59,685 bases of DNA from a virus, in IMG/VR virus record IMGVR_UViG_3300008110_000055, positions 1 to 59,685 of that record; one strand, given 5' to 3'. The notes beneath the pieces were generated by a model. It did no database searches and was not told the origin of the DNA. It was given only the letters and a program-made list of their open reading frames with translations. The translations under genes were made by a program, and so were the position numbers. Below are positions 43,186 through 51,443 of the stretch, in pieces (within the stretch, counting starts at the first letter, position 1; each line of letters opens with the position of its first letter).

Positions 43186-43363
43186 ACTTAAACTTAACCT
43201 CCTTGGCAGACCAGCTAGCAATTACGTACCCGGCAAACTCCGCTTCCTTCTTCGTCTTAAAGTGTAAGGTTCGATTGATATCGCGGATACCGAGAGGACG
43301 TAGCGCCCACATATCGTAGTACCCCATGTCGCTAAAGATCTCGAACGTCATTTCGTTTTTCAT
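43178..43363 (-). CDS. Hypothetical protein (61 aa)
   Basis: A small mixed protein (FEIFSDMGYYDMWALRPLGI; AEFAGYVIASWSAKEVKF). It resembles short phage proteins that begin MKNEMTFEIF but has no assigned function. Overlaps with both neighbours point to operonic expression. Confidence 0.5.
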   Translation of the reverse strand: MKNEMTFEIFSDMGYYDMWALRPLGIRDINRTLHFKTKKEAEFAGYVIASWSAKEVKFKYD

Positions 43364-43737
43364 TTAGAGTTCCTAGCGGCGTCGATGGCGGCGATTGCCA
43401 TTCGTCGCCAGAATTCTTGTCGCATGTATCTCTCTGCATCGTAGCTATCGCCCGCTGTGAGGCTTAGGTACGTGCGGTACAAGGCCTCCATCATGTCGCT
43501 GACCTTTACGGAATTTGCTGCCAGCGCAGCGTCGCGCTCGGCCTCAAGCTCAAACAGCCTGCGGCCCCTGATAACCACCTGTTCCGCAAGCATCACCACT
43601 CGCTTTTCAAGCTCCGCGATGCGGGCGTCGGCTTCGTCCTTGGCGTACCACTTCCCGCCCGGGTCGGCGGTCATTTCGTGGCGCTCATGCCCTCCCTGCA
43701 CGTAGCTTTCAAGTGCATACCTCGTCAGTAAGGTCAT
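43360..43737 (-). CDS. Hypothetical coiled-coil protein (125 aa)
   Basis: Residues about 33-75 form a heptad-like coiled coil (DEADARIAELEKRVVMLAEQ). The C-terminus has a conserved-looking EFWRRMAIAAIDAARN. The C-rich codons and lack of CTAG differ from the older backbone and match the following 2.3 kb, marking the left end of a likely transferred module. Confidence 0.6.
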   Translation of the reverse strand: MTLLTRYALESYVQGGHERHEMTADPGGKWYAKDEADARIAELEKRVVMLAEQVVIRGRRLFELEAERDAALAANSVKVSDMMEALYRTYLSLTAGDSYDAERYMRQEFWRRMAIAAIDAARNSK

Positions 43738-44651
43738 TCGTCGTCTGCTTTCACTTTGTCGTGTCGTTGTCCCTTGAGGCGCGGCTCGCGCAGCAGGCCA
43801 TCCTCGGTGATGCCGAGTGCCTCGACCTCGAAGATTTTACCCACGGGGTTGTCGCCGTTTGGCAGTTTCATGAAGCCGTCCCACCAAGCGGACCTCTGCG
43901 GGAATGTACCGCCGCTGGCCTTGATGGTCTTGCCCTTGTAGCTGAGCACCAGCTTTCCGGCCATGCCTGCCATCTTGCCCTTGCCTTCTTCCACGCCGAC
44001 GCAGCGCAGGTCCAGCGAGATCACAGGCTTCACCTTGATGAGGCTACCGTCCGTGACGTAGCCCTTGTACCAGTGATGCTCGGGATGTCGGAGGATCAGG
44101 CCGTCGTATCCGCCTCGCTGCACCCACTTGTTCGCGCCTTCTTGCGGATCAGCGTAAGTGCCCGGGGGATAGTACGCCACAAGCTCCACAGGTGAGCCTG
44201 CGAAGTTGCCGTGGTCGAGCCGTTGCTGGAGGTGGGCGAAGCGGGTGCGGTAGGGAACATCGTGAAGCCCCATGGCGAATGATCCAGAGGGGACGATGTC
44301 ATATACGACCATGCGAAGCCCGGGAGCGGGATCGTGCTGTCGCACCATACCGCTGATAGTTGGGAACGGGACACCGTCGATCCACGCTTCTCCGAAGACA
44401 ACCCAGCCGGGGCCGTAGATGCGCTGCAAGGCGCTGCCGATGTGGGCGCAGGACTTGATCTCCTCCCCGGTTGCGGAGAGAACCTCGAAGCCGCCATCGC
44501 TCCACAGTCGCACAGCAAGGGCGCACCCGTCGTACTTGCGCTGGGCAATGTGGGTGGAGATGAGGGCGAGAAGATCACCACCGACCTCCTTCTGAAATGC
44601 GGCGGACGTTGCGTCCAACTCGCGGGGTTTCTGAATGATGTAGTCAGCCAT
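43734..44651 (-). CDS. ATP-dependent DNA ligase (305 aa)
   Basis: Seals nicks in phage DNA. The adenylation lysine is Lys39 in QRKYDGCALAV (KxDG motif I). WVVFGEAWIDG is motif III, YDGLILRHPEHHW motif IV, and LIKVKPVISLDL motif V. A C-terminal OB domain completes the enzyme. Length suits small phage ligases. The codon bias is GC-rich and unlike DNA polymerase next to it, so the ligase may have been acquired separately. It overlaps the next start (ATGGCTGA). Confidence 0.92.
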   Translation of the reverse strand: MADYIIQKPRELDATSAAFQKEVGGDLLALISTHIAQRKYDGCALAVRLWSDGGFEVLSATGEEIKSCAHIGSALQRIYGPGWVVFGEAWIDGVPFPTISGMVRQHDPAPGLRMVVYDIVPSGSFAMGLHDVPYRTRFAHLQQRLDHGNFAGSPVELVAYYPPGTYADPQEGANKWVQRGGYDGLILRHPEHHWYKGYVTDGSLIKVKPVISLDLRCVGVEEGKGKMAGMAGKLVLSYKGKTIKASGGTFPQRSAWWDGFMKLPNGDNPVGKIFEVEALGITEDGLLREPRLKGQRHDKVKADDE

Positions 44652-44754
44652 AGATGATGTAGCCTAGCAGGAAGCCAAGGAGGAAGAAGATTAGCATGCA
44701 CCATGCCAACACCTGCACTGCGCCTAGCATTAGGTCGCGGATGATCTCAGGCAT
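44644..44754 (-). CDS. Small single-pass membrane protein (36 aa)
   Basis: MPEIIRDLMLGAVQVL... reads through a strongly hydrophobic helix (AWCMLIFFLLGFLLGYII) and stops at TGA overlapping the ligase ATG. The start overlaps the stop of the preceding 42-aa gene (ATGCCTGA). Tight overlaps on both sides and a clean membrane helix support a real microprotein. Function unknown. Confidence 0.6.
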   Translation of the reverse strand: MPEIIRDLMLGAVQVLAWCMLIFFLLGFLLGYIIYG

Positions 44755-44875
44755 ACTTCACCGCCGTCCGCTGCAGGCCGCTCTCGATGATAGCGACTGC
44801 CTTCTCGAACGTGGTCTCGGCGTCGAGCTTCTCGGCGAGGTAGGCGTAGAGGTCCGCCTTGTACTCGTCGCTCAC
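44747..44875 (-). CDS. Hypothetical small protein (42 aa)
   Basis: A GTG start overlapping the upstream stop (GTGA) reads MSDEYKADLYAYLAEKLDAE..., a charged amphipathic helix, and ends in the ATGCCTGA overlap with the next gene. An SD-like GGAGGC lies upstream inside the previous gene. It fits the chained overlaps of this module. No family recognised. Confidence 0.55.
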   Translation of the reverse strand: MSDEYKADLYAYLAEKLDAETTFEKAVAIIESGLQRTAVKYA

Positions 44876-45246
44876 TGCTTGCCTCCAATGGCCGCGAGGG
44901 CGTCGCGTGCTTTTGAGATTCGCTCACTGCGCACGCCCCAGCCGGAAGATTCTGGGTGCGTCCGATTGACGTACTCAAGGGAGTCGATGCAGTCCTCCAA
45001 CGCCTCCACCACCCCGGCCTGCGCGTTCAGCGCGGCGGCGATGCGCTGGTTCCATTTCCGCACGGCGTCCTCGCGGGTCTTACCAGCAATCTCCATCACC
45101 GACGACGGCTGTCCTTCCTCGCGCACGCACCAATGACGAACGCGGGCGCTGATGACTTGCAGGCGCAGCCCAGTCCAGTGCGTCGATTCATTGACTCGTG
45201 TTTCGCCAGCACCGCAGAACGGGCACGGCTCAAGATGCTCACTCAC
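44872..45246 (-). CDS. Lar-like zinc-binding protein (124 aa)
   Basis: The start at GTG 45246 (MSEHLEPCPFCGAG) overlaps the upstream stop. The pattern EPCPFCGAGETRV ... RVRHWCVREEG ... AGKTREDAVRKWNQR is that of the phage restriction-alleviation (Lar) family: a CPxCG zinc half-site, a second Cys, and the AVxxWNxR ending. In Rac prophage, Lar relieves type I restriction. Family-level inference only; many such proteins have no tested role. Confidence 0.7.
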   Translation of the reverse strand: MSEHLEPCPFCGAGETRVNESTHWTGLRLQVISARVRHWCVREEGQPSSVMEIAGKTREDAVRKWNQRIAAALNAQAGVVEALEDCIDSLEYVNRTHPESSGWGVRSERISKARDALAAIGGKQ

Positions 45247-45680
45247 TTGCCCACCCCCGTAGTCGGCGTAGCCGACGTTAGCGATGCGCGGATGCGCTGC
45301 CATGCGTCTTTCATCGTCGGCCCAGCCAGTCCAGACTGGCGCAAAAGCTCGTCAACAAACATCACATCCTCCGCGCTGGCCGCAGGTGTAACCTGCTCGG
45401 TAGCTACGCTACGCGGCTGCGGGGCGGCGTAGAGTGGTGCCCAGCCTTCGTCGGCATCGGGGCACTCGGATTGCCACCGAACCTCGGTTTCATCCGTTCC
45501 AATGGCGCGGCCATCGTCGTCGCAGATAAACCGAGAAAGCGACCACGCCACCGGCTCGGCCTGCGTCAGCCCAAGCTCGGCTAGCACGGCGTCGGCTATC
45601 GTGCAGGGATGGGCGCGCGGAAAATCGGAGTACGCGGCTTCAATCGCCCGCGCTACGCGCTCTCGAAGATCAGCGGTCAT
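45243..45680 (-). CDS. Hypothetical protein with PLYAAPQP motif (145 aa)
   Basis: Helical N-terminus (RERVARAIEAAYSDFPRAHP), then EPVAWSLSRFICDDDG and GWAPLYAAPQP, a phrase I know from many proteobacterial phage hypothetical proteins. GC-rich codons match the ligase/Lar block, supporting one imported unit. Overlaps the gene below by GTGA. Confidence 0.6.
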   Translation of the reverse strand: MTADLRERVARAIEAAYSDFPRAHPCTIADAVLAELGLTQAEPVAWSLSRFICDDDGRAIGTDETEVRWQSECPDADEGWAPLYAAPQPRSVATEQVTPAASAEDVMFVDELLRQSGLAGPTMKDAWQRIRASLTSATPTTGVGK

Positions 45681-45996
45681 TGCAGATCTCCCTAGCTTCG
45701 TTGTAGGTGAGAGTACCTAGACACACGTTGAACCGTCCGGTACTAGTTGAGTACCACATAGCGCCCTTACCAGTGAAGTTTACAAAGTAAGAAGTGCTAC
45801 CGATCTTACCAGACCAAGCGTTACCGAACGCTGACTTCTCGAACCCAGCATCGATTAGCAAGTGAAGATCACGCTCGGTAAACGTGCGGTCTTCGTACGC
45901 TCCGTCCTGCCAGTTAGGCTCAGTGTCTAGGACGGAGACGATGTCGTTGATAGCAGCACGCAGTTTGATCTTCTCTTCAGCAGAAACAAAAGCCAT
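45670..45996 (-). CDS. Hypothetical protein (108 aa)
   Basis: Helical N-terminus (EEKIKLRAAINDIVSVL) followed by an alpha/beta domain (RTFTERDLHLLIDAGFEKSA; GAMWYSTSTGRFNVCLG). The codon use returns to the cta/gta-rich backbone style, unlike the genes downstream of it. It is the first gene after the AT-rich tract at 46.0 kb, with AGGA before its ATG. No known family. Confidence 0.55.
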   Translation of the reverse strand: MAFVSAEEKIKLRAAINDIVSVLDTEPNWQDGAYEDRTFTERDLHLLIDAGFEKSAFGNAWSGKIGSTSYFVNFTGKGAMWYSTSTGRFNVCLGTLTYNEAREICNDR

Positions 45997-45999
45997 ATG

Positions 46000-46120
46000 T
46001 TATATCCTATGTAGTATATATTACTATAGTAATATACATAGTACTATATAGTACTAGTATATATACTATACTATAGTACTAGTATATATATTACTATACT
46101 ATATACTATACTAGAAAATA
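46000..46120. repeat. Second AT-rich TATA/ACTATAGT tract
   Basis: About 120 bp of TATATA, ACTATAG and GTACTAGTAT units between the helicase stop and the 45996 gene. It uses the same word set as positions 1-117. Its location next to the DnaB-like helicase and primase genes fits a replication origin, but it could also be promoters for downstream minus-strand genes. No terminator hairpin with a T-run is seen in it. The remainder of the 45997-46145 gap has nothing else recognisable. Confidence 0.72.
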
Positions 46121-46145
46121 CTGACCAGACTACCGTCTGTCAATA

Positions 46146-47387
46146 CTAATTCTGACTATCGGCTGAACCGCTAGGGCTAATCAGCCGGCTCAGTTGCTTG
46201 TTGATTCGGACGACTACTGGATCGTGCGAGTCGTCCTCACCGCCGATCTTGTTCTTCGGGAAGCTGATGCCTCGCTCGTTCAGTCCGAGCATCGGCTCGT
46301 CAGCTCCGATACCCATCAGCACGTCACACTGCGCTTGCACGCCAGTGTTACTGAAGTCCACGTCACCCATCTCAAGGTACATCTTGCCGGAAGCGGACTC
46401 ACCCGCCTGCGTCACGCTGATCATGGCTACGTTGGTACGCTTGCCGATGTTGCGCAGTTCAGTAGCCTGCTTCTCCAGAGCGATGACCTTGTTGCTCTCG
46501 TTCACGTTCAGGTTACGTAGCTGGTTGACGATGCAGACGTTAGGCTGGAACCGTTCGATCAACTCCTCGACTTGCTGCGGAGAACCTGGAGTTAGTTCGG
46601 CTACCGTGATCTGCTCCATGCCGTAGCTGTCCGCTAGGCCCTGAGCCCGCGCAGGATCGCTCAGGATCTCCTTGCGGTTCATGCCCGCTAGGTTGGATAC
46701 GTACCGCATCTGGACGTCGCTAGGACGGTCCTCGTTCTCTACGTGCAGTACCTTGAATCCTTGGCGAGCAAAGCCTGCACCCATGTTGATGATCGTAGCC
46801 GACTTGCCCATCTCGGGACGGGCGAACACGATGACGTGGTGTCCCGGTAGTAGCCCTCCGCCGAGGCGCTGGTTAACTACACGGGGGAATACCTGCATCA
46901 GCATCCCGCCAGAGTTACGCTCCATCACCAGACTAGCTACGTCGATCTTCTCGATAACCGTAGCACCCTGAGCGATAAGCTCGTCGAACGTGTTGATCTT
47001 GCTGATGTTCTGGTACTCGTCAATCAGCTCAAGCAGCTTGCCGTCTTTGTTGACAGCGGCGATAGCGATCTGCTGCTCGATCTCTCGACGGCGTACCTCG
47101 ATGATCGTAGTCTCTACGTTCAGCGTGCTGACGTCCGCAGCCTTGGCCTCATCGACTAGAGCCTTGAAGCGTTCGATGTGCTTGGGGTTAGGGAACGTAG
47201 CTCCGATCAGCTCGTAGATCAGGCTAACGTCCACGGCCTGAGCGTGGGGATCCCGCTGGTAGAACTCAGCCACCAGCTTCATCAAGTGCTGGAACTCACG
47301 GCTGTGTTCCTTAAGCGTGATAAGCCCGTGTACTTTCTCGAAGCTGGAACGATTGTTAAGTACTATTGCTAGTAGCTGAGTCTCCAT
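46146..47387 (-). CDS. DnaB-like replicative helicase (413 aa)
   Basis: Hexameric helicase for fork unwinding. The RecA-type core shows Walker A IVFARPEMGKSATIINMG (about 205-222), HVENEDRP and a later PNVCIVNQLRNL that occupies the Walker B place, then VAMISVTQAGESA. The N-terminal third is helical. It is encoded separately from the primase, unlike T7 gp4. SD GGGAG precedes the ATG, inside a CTTAC-N4-GTAAA palindrome region. Confidence 0.88.
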   Translation of the reverse strand: METQLLAIVLNNRSSFEKVHGLITLKEHSREFQHLMKLVAEFYQRDPHAQAVDVSLIYELIGATFPNPKHIERFKALVDEAKAADVSTLNVETTIIEVRRREIEQQIAIAAVNKDGKLLELIDEYQNISKINTFDELIAQGATVIEKIDVASLVMERNSGGMLMQVFPRVVNQRLGGGLLPGHHVIVFARPEMGKSATIINMGAGFARQGFKVLHVENEDRPSDVQMRYVSNLAGMNRKEILSDPARAQGLADSYGMEQITVAELTPGSPQQVEELIERFQPNVCIVNQLRNLNVNESNKVIALEKQATELRNIGKRTNVAMISVTQAGESASGKMYLEMGDVDFSNTGVQAQCDVLMGIGADEPMLGLNERGISFPKNKIGGEDDSHDPVVVRINKQLSRLISPSGSADSQN

Positions 47388-47397
47388 CCTATCTCCC

Positions 47398-48198
47398 TTA
47401 CGCTGGTAAACTTTCTATGAACTCGGTGAACTCTTCGTCGTCCATGTCCTTGACATCCTTCCTTCCGATCCTTATACTCAGAGGAAGGAGGTGTGAATAC
47501 TTGATTGCCTGACGCACGGCCTTGTCCTTAGCATCAGGATCGAGACTAAGAATAGCACGGCATCCAAGAGATTGCAACTCTTCAGCCATCAACTGAGTGA
47601 AGTCTCCGCCCAAGATAGCAGCAGCGTTGACACCGCTAGACGCCAAGCGAATCGCAGACGGAGCATCCTCAGTAACCACGACACGCTGGTGGGCGATGGA
47701 TGTGTCTGCTTTGTAGTACGCCAGCGCATTAGCGTTGTCGTTCTTATACGTGACTGCCTTCTTGAATCCGTCCTTCTTCTCGACCATGCGTCCGATGAAT
47801 CCACCGAACCGTCCGTCGTAAGTGTTGATCGGAATCCAGAGCCTGCCGTTACCATCGAGATCAGTGTACCACTCGATGCCAGCATCAGCACACATGCTAA
47901 CTGTCAGGTGAAACTTGGACAGGATACGAGGGTACATATCCTCAGGGATCTCGCTACGATTCACACGCGGTACAGGTTTGCGCCGTGACTTTACATCTGT
48001 AAAGCTTTTGCCGATGCAAGGAACGATGCCCTGAATACCACAGCTAGCACGATGACACTTGTAACCTAGGAAGTTGTTGTCTACTTGGAAGATGTTGAAC
48101 GTCGCCTCTCGTGTAGCCCCGCCTTCGCAGACAGGGCACACGTTAGCAGACGACGGGCCGATGCGGAGTACCTCCTCTTGCAGCCCGTTGTACTTCAT
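47398..48198 (-). CDS. DNA primase, zinc-ribbon plus TOPRIM (266 aa)
   Basis: Makes RNA primers. The N-terminal zinc ribbon is NVCPVCEGG ... YKCHRASCG (four Cys). The TOPRIM fold shows RVVVTEDAPSAIRLA (catalytic Glu) and AILSLDPDAKDKA (DxD). Length and split from the helicase are as in several phages that encode the two halves of a T7 gp4-like enzyme separately. The ATG overlaps the stop of the amidotransferase by one base. Confidence 0.88.
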   Translation of the reverse strand: MKYNGLQEEVLRIGPSSANVCPVCEGGATREATFNIFQVDNNFLGYKCHRASCGIQGIVPCIGKSFTDVKSRRKPVPRVNRSEIPEDMYPRILSKFHLTVSMCADAGIEWYTDLDGNGRLWIPINTYDGRFGGFIGRMVEKKDGFKKAVTYKNDNANALAYYKADTSIAHQRVVVTEDAPSAIRLASSGVNAAAILGGDFTQLMAEELQSLGCRAILSLDPDAKDKAVRQAIKYSHLLPLSIRIGRKDVKDMDDEEFTEFIESLPA

Positions 48199-49463
48199 CA
48201 GACTGCGGCCCGCTCGATCGTAGACTCTACAGGTCGGATGGTCGTGGTACCAATCACGGCGTGCATAGCCTTCTCCGGAATGTGAGTCTTGGCATTAGCG
48301 ACGTGGATGTTGGTGCATCCGATGATATCGCCAGACCAGATAGCCTCGGAATCCCGATAGAGTTTGTTGAACGTATCCTCGTCTCGGCCACAGTAGATGA
48401 CAAGCTTGCCCTCGTACATCAGCTTCTGAACCGAAGGAGACTTGATCTCCGTCTCAGTATCGGAAGGCCAGAAGGTACCGAACACAGTACGGGTATTCTT
48501 GTCTACCTCGCTGACAAAGAACTCTACCTTGGTACCACGAACAGCAGCGATGGTAGCAGCCAGCGTGTCATCCGCTGTAGCCACACTATCGTCAAAAGGG
48601 ACTACGTTGCTGGCAGCAGGCGCGGTGCTAGTCGTGATGAGGTTGTACTTCTGCTGGAGTTTGGCAAGATCGTCGAACGATCCGTCGTAGAGTGACGTGC
48701 TGGTAAACGAACGGCTCCACTCGATCTCCTTCTTAGAGTACGTGACCTTAGTCTCCTTGAGGTTGAGGATGTACAGAGTGTCAGCCTGCGCAGCCATGAC
48801 GTTGTTCGTGGTCTTGAGCTTGTTGCGCTCCGCCAGCCAGTGCAGCATGCCCGGCTCGCTGGCGAACAAACAGTACGTACCATCGTCCGACATGAGAGCG
48901 TGCATCGGACGGCGTCCGTTGTTGGCAACGTACATCTTGGACGGGTCGTCGTCGAAGAAGAACATTACAGAGTAAGCACCCGACAGACTGCAGAGGATCT
49001 CAGCGATCTGTGTATCACGCGCCTCGTCGTCCAGAGCAGCCGCCTCTACCAGCTTACCGAACAGCCACTCAGAGTCGGACACGTAGTCCTTGCCGAGCGT
49101 GTAACCAGACAGCGTGCCGTTATGGACACCCACGATGGAGACGTCGTACTCCTTGTTCCACAGACGGAACGGATGAGCTGCATCGACAGTGACTTCGCCC
49201 ACGGTAGCCGCACGATTGTGCCCGATAACCATGTAGGAGTGATCGACTTCGTCGAGGATAGCCTTAGTGGCACGGCTGGTAAGGAACGAAGCCGGGGCCA
49301 GCACATCCTTGTGCATCATCACGTGACTGTTGCTAGTCATGACAGCGAGACCGCAGCTATCTTCACCACGCACAGCTCCGGCGATCAGGGCATCCGATAC
49401 AAACTTATTGAGATCCTTGACCGGAGTGGGCGAGACATTGACAAGTCCGAAGATACCACACAT
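48198..49463 (-). CDS. Class II glutamine amidotransferase (GATase-fold, 421 aa)
   Basis: Begins MCGIFGLV, so Cys2 becomes the N-terminal nucleophile after Met removal. Other Ntn-type motifs are RGEDSCGLAVM, MVIGHNRAATVGEV, VHNGTLSGY and DSEWLF. It should release ammonia from glutamine or act as a related amide hydrolase/transferase. The C-terminal half (about 240-421) is unlike known synthase partners and may give the specificity. It stands at the downstream end of the amidoligase/ATP-grasp operon. Confidence 0.87.
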   Translation of the reverse strand: MCGIFGLVNVSPTPVKDLNKFVSDALIAGAVRGEDSCGLAVMTSNSHVMMHKDVLAPASFLTSRATKAILDEVDHSYMVIGHNRAATVGEVTVDAAHPFRLWNKEYDVSIVGVHNGTLSGYTLGKDYVSDSEWLFGKLVEAAALDDEARDTQIAEILCSLSGAYSVMFFFDDDPSKMYVANNGRRPMHALMSDDGTYCLFASEPGMLHWLAERNKLKTTNNVMAAQADTLYILNLKETKVTYSKKEIEWSRSFTSTSLYDGSFDDLAKLQQKYNLITTSTAPAASNVVPFDDSVATADDTLAATIAAVRGTKVEFFVSEVDKNTRTVFGTFWPSDTETEIKSPSVQKLMYEGKLVIYCGRDEDTFNKLYRDSEAIWSGDIIGCTNIHVANAKTHIPEKAMHAVIGTTTIRPVESTIERAAV

Positions 49464-49488
49464 ATGTCAGTTCCTTATAGCTTAGGGT

Positions 49489-50451
49489 TCAATAGAATTG
49501 GCGCGCCACGGTGACGGAATGATCCGACGCTTCGTCCGAATCGCCCTGGTGGCCATGCGTTGCTGCATCGACCTCGGTGCTATCCTCGAAGGCGTCATCG
49601 AACATAAGACCGCCGAGCATCACGAGCACATCGTCGCGGTGACGCATGTCGTCTTCGTCGCTTACAGAAGTAAGATTCAAGAACTCCGCATGTGCAGGCA
49701 GGTACCGAGTGATGAACTCCCGGATAGTAGCGCAGTCGCTCAAGAGCTCACGCACGTCAGCGCCAGACAACGACACCTTCTTCTGCTCAAGGCACATGTT
49801 CACCAGACCATACACTCCCTCTCGGCTAAGCCCACCAAAGTAGCGATACTCGATGGTGCCATACTTAGCAAGGGCAGTGATGTTAAAGCCGAGATAACGG
49901 TGTCCACCGACGAGCTGCTGAACAGCGCTATCGCACGGACGGTTGGTGACGTTAGTAGTCAGCAGACGGCTAGCCGCGAGCGACACAGCGTAGCAGTTAG
50001 CTTCGCGATGGGTGCCTGCAGTACCTACCACATACGGCTCCACGATAGCGGCAAGGGCCAGCGTGCGGGCCACCTGATCAGACGTGGTATCCGAGTAGTT
50101 GATGTGGACGTGAGTGGAAGTACGGACAGAATCTTCCAGCCCGTTGGCTGCCTTGATCTCGAACATCGCATCGATAGCAGTGCAGGCAGCCTCACCAAAC
50201 AAGGGCTGAGAGAACACCAGCTCGATGCCATTGCGCAGGCTGCCGTCGCCGTGAGGCGTGACAAGCGCACGATTGATCAGCGAGTTACTGCCCCAGTAAC
50301 GCAGACGATCCCCGCGAATGTTCATGTCCGGCTGCTCAAGCTCCAGCTCAACGCCTACATATTCAGTAGGAAGGGCCAGTTGAGCCGAGCCGCGCTGCTC
50401 GATACCGACGCGGCGAGTAACACCGAACATATCATGAATAGTCACAGGCAT
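49489..50451 (-). CDS. Amidoligase-fold (glutamine-synthetase-like) protein 1 (320 aa)
   Basis: Predicted ATP-dependent amide ligase of the phage/bacterial amidoligase family. Motifs match this family: VGVELELE (about 31-38, metal/ATP Glu), PHGDGSLRNGIELVF (about 64-78), THVHINYSD (about 115-123), TIEYRYFGG (about 204-212) and REGVYGLVNM. A Lys- or Arg-rich second half follows. Its product would be an amide bond between an amine and a carboxyl group, but substrates are unknown. It overlaps the unknown 242-aa gene by 10 nt. Confidence 0.85.
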   Translation of the reverse strand: MPVTIHDMFGVTRRVGIEQRGSAQLALPTEYVGVELELEQPDMNIRGDRLRYWGSNSLINRALVTPHGDGSLRNGIELVFSQPLFGEAACTAIDAMFEIKAANGLEDSVRTSTHVHINYSDTTSDQVARTLALAAIVEPYVVGTAGTHREANCYAVSLAASRLLTTNVTNRPCDSAVQQLVGGHRYLGFNITALAKYGTIEYRYFGGLSREGVYGLVNMCLEQKKVSLSGADVRELLSDCATIREFITRYLPAHAEFLNLTSVSDEDDMRHRDDVLVMLGGLMFDDAFEDSTEVDAATHGHQGDSDEASDHSVTVARQFY

Positions 50452-51170
50452 GGCACCACCTTAGGAAGAGTACGAGAAACAGTGGACTGAGTACGGCTAT
50501 CGATAAGACGATTGGATCGGGTATCGACTTTGTAGGTACCGTCGTCCTGACGAATGACCTTGAACATACCGTTACACATGCTGTAATGGAACCATACCTC
50601 AGTGCCGACGCGGAACAGGAGCATGGTCGGGGAGATGGCCAGCGTCGTAGTGTAGCTAGAGTTAAAGTCTGTCAGCGTGGCAACAGCCTGCTCGAAGCTG
50701 ACGTACATGCCACCAGTAAAGGCGGAATGAAGGACACGGAGAATACGGTAGCTGTCACTGGTCCAGCTACTGCCCACGTGAGGGCCGTCAGTGTGGGCAC
50801 CACCGACCCGCACCGAGCGCTCGCCGTAGCCACGAACGTAGCCACCCACCTTACGCTGTAAGAAGTAGCGACCAGTAAGCGTGCCGTCCTCCTCGCAGAT
50901 GTTGACGAAGCCGGAACGAACGATCGGCAAGAGATTGTCAGGATCGAACACAGCACGGAGCTGGTTAACTCCGAGACGAAACTCGCGCCCGATCAGATCG
51001 CTACCGCTGCTCTGGATGATCTTGCTGGCAGTGCAGGCAAGTCCTTCCTCTCGTCGGTAGAACGCACGCAGCATGATCACGGAGTCGTTGAACCGCATAA
51101 AGCAGTTGCCCAACGATCGCTGGAGATCATCGACATTCAGCACGTCGAAGGTGTGCTTCTTGATTTCCAT
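50442..51170 (-). CDS. Unknown partner gene of the amidoligase operon (242 aa)
   Basis: I do not recognise this protein. It has regularly spaced strand-like segments (VGGYVRGYGERSVRVGGAHT; AFTGGMYVSFEQAVATL; TEVWFHYSMCNGMFKVIRQ), no membrane helix and no nucleotide-binding motif. It sits between the two amidoligases and overlaps amidoligase 1, so it could be a substrate carrier, scaffold or third catalytic subunit of the same pathway. Confidence 0.7.
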   Translation of the reverse strand: MEIKKHTFDVLNVDDLQRSLGNCFMRFNDSVIMLRAFYRREEGLACTASKIIQSSGSDLIGREFRLGVNQLRAVFDPDNLLPIVRSGFVNICEEDGTLTGRYFLQRKVGGYVRGYGERSVRVGGAHTDGPHVGSSWTSDSYRILRVLHSAFTGGMYVSFEQAVATLTDFNSSYTTTLAISPTMLLFRVGTEVWFHYSMCNGMFKVIRQDDGTYKVDTRSNRLIDSRTQSTVSRTLPKVVPCL

Positions 51171-51173
51171 GTG

Positions 51174-51443
51174 TCACATCTCTGAGGTGGTATACTTGGG
51201 GAAGTTAGCTGGCTTTGGCTTAACTCCAGCCAGCTCGGACGTGTTGCCCCGAGCCATGACTTCTTTGTTCTCGGAGTCCGTGATGATAATGGCACTACAG
51301 AAGGAATACTTCCGAAAGCCTACGTCTTGCCGGACCTCGCGCTCTGCGTCTAGATCATTAGCAGCCGCTACCTTACCGCTGTAAAACTTACCGTGGTACT
51401 TGAGCCGGTAGTAGTACTGCTTATAGGAGATTGAACTGACCAA
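51174..51443 (-). CDS. Small unknown protein between ATP-grasp and 242-aa gene (89 aa)
   Basis: A TTG start at 51443 is preferred because AAGGAG lies seven bases upstream, inside the end of the ATP-grasp gene. Longer in-frame starts have no site. Sequence features: YYYRLKYHGKFYSGKVAA and an acid/basic C-terminal part ending KPANFPKYTTSEM. Its small size and basic Tyr/Lys-rich content make it a candidate acceptor or carrier peptide for the ligases. That is speculation. Confidence 0.6.
   Translation of the reverse strand: MVSSISYKQYYYRLKYHGKFYSGKVAAANDLDAEREVRQDVGFRKYSFCSAIIITDSENKEVMARGNTSELAGVKPKPANFPKYTTSEM

Noticed and set aside
43018-43221. Longer version of the acidic protein starting at 43221
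   Set aside because: The ATG at 43185 overlaps the upstream stop as in neighbouring genes; the extra residues are out-of-frame text of the 43178 gene.
48840-49514. Plus-strand ORF (224 aa) opposite the 421-aa amidotransferase
   Set aside because: Antisense to a well-supported gene; no start signal and no family-like motif.
49498-50490. Long plus-strand ORF (330 aa) opposite amidoligase 1
   Set aside because: It is the antisense of a gene with clear amidoligase motifs, lacks a ribosome-binding site, and has His/Val/Arg-rich text typical of an antisense shadow.
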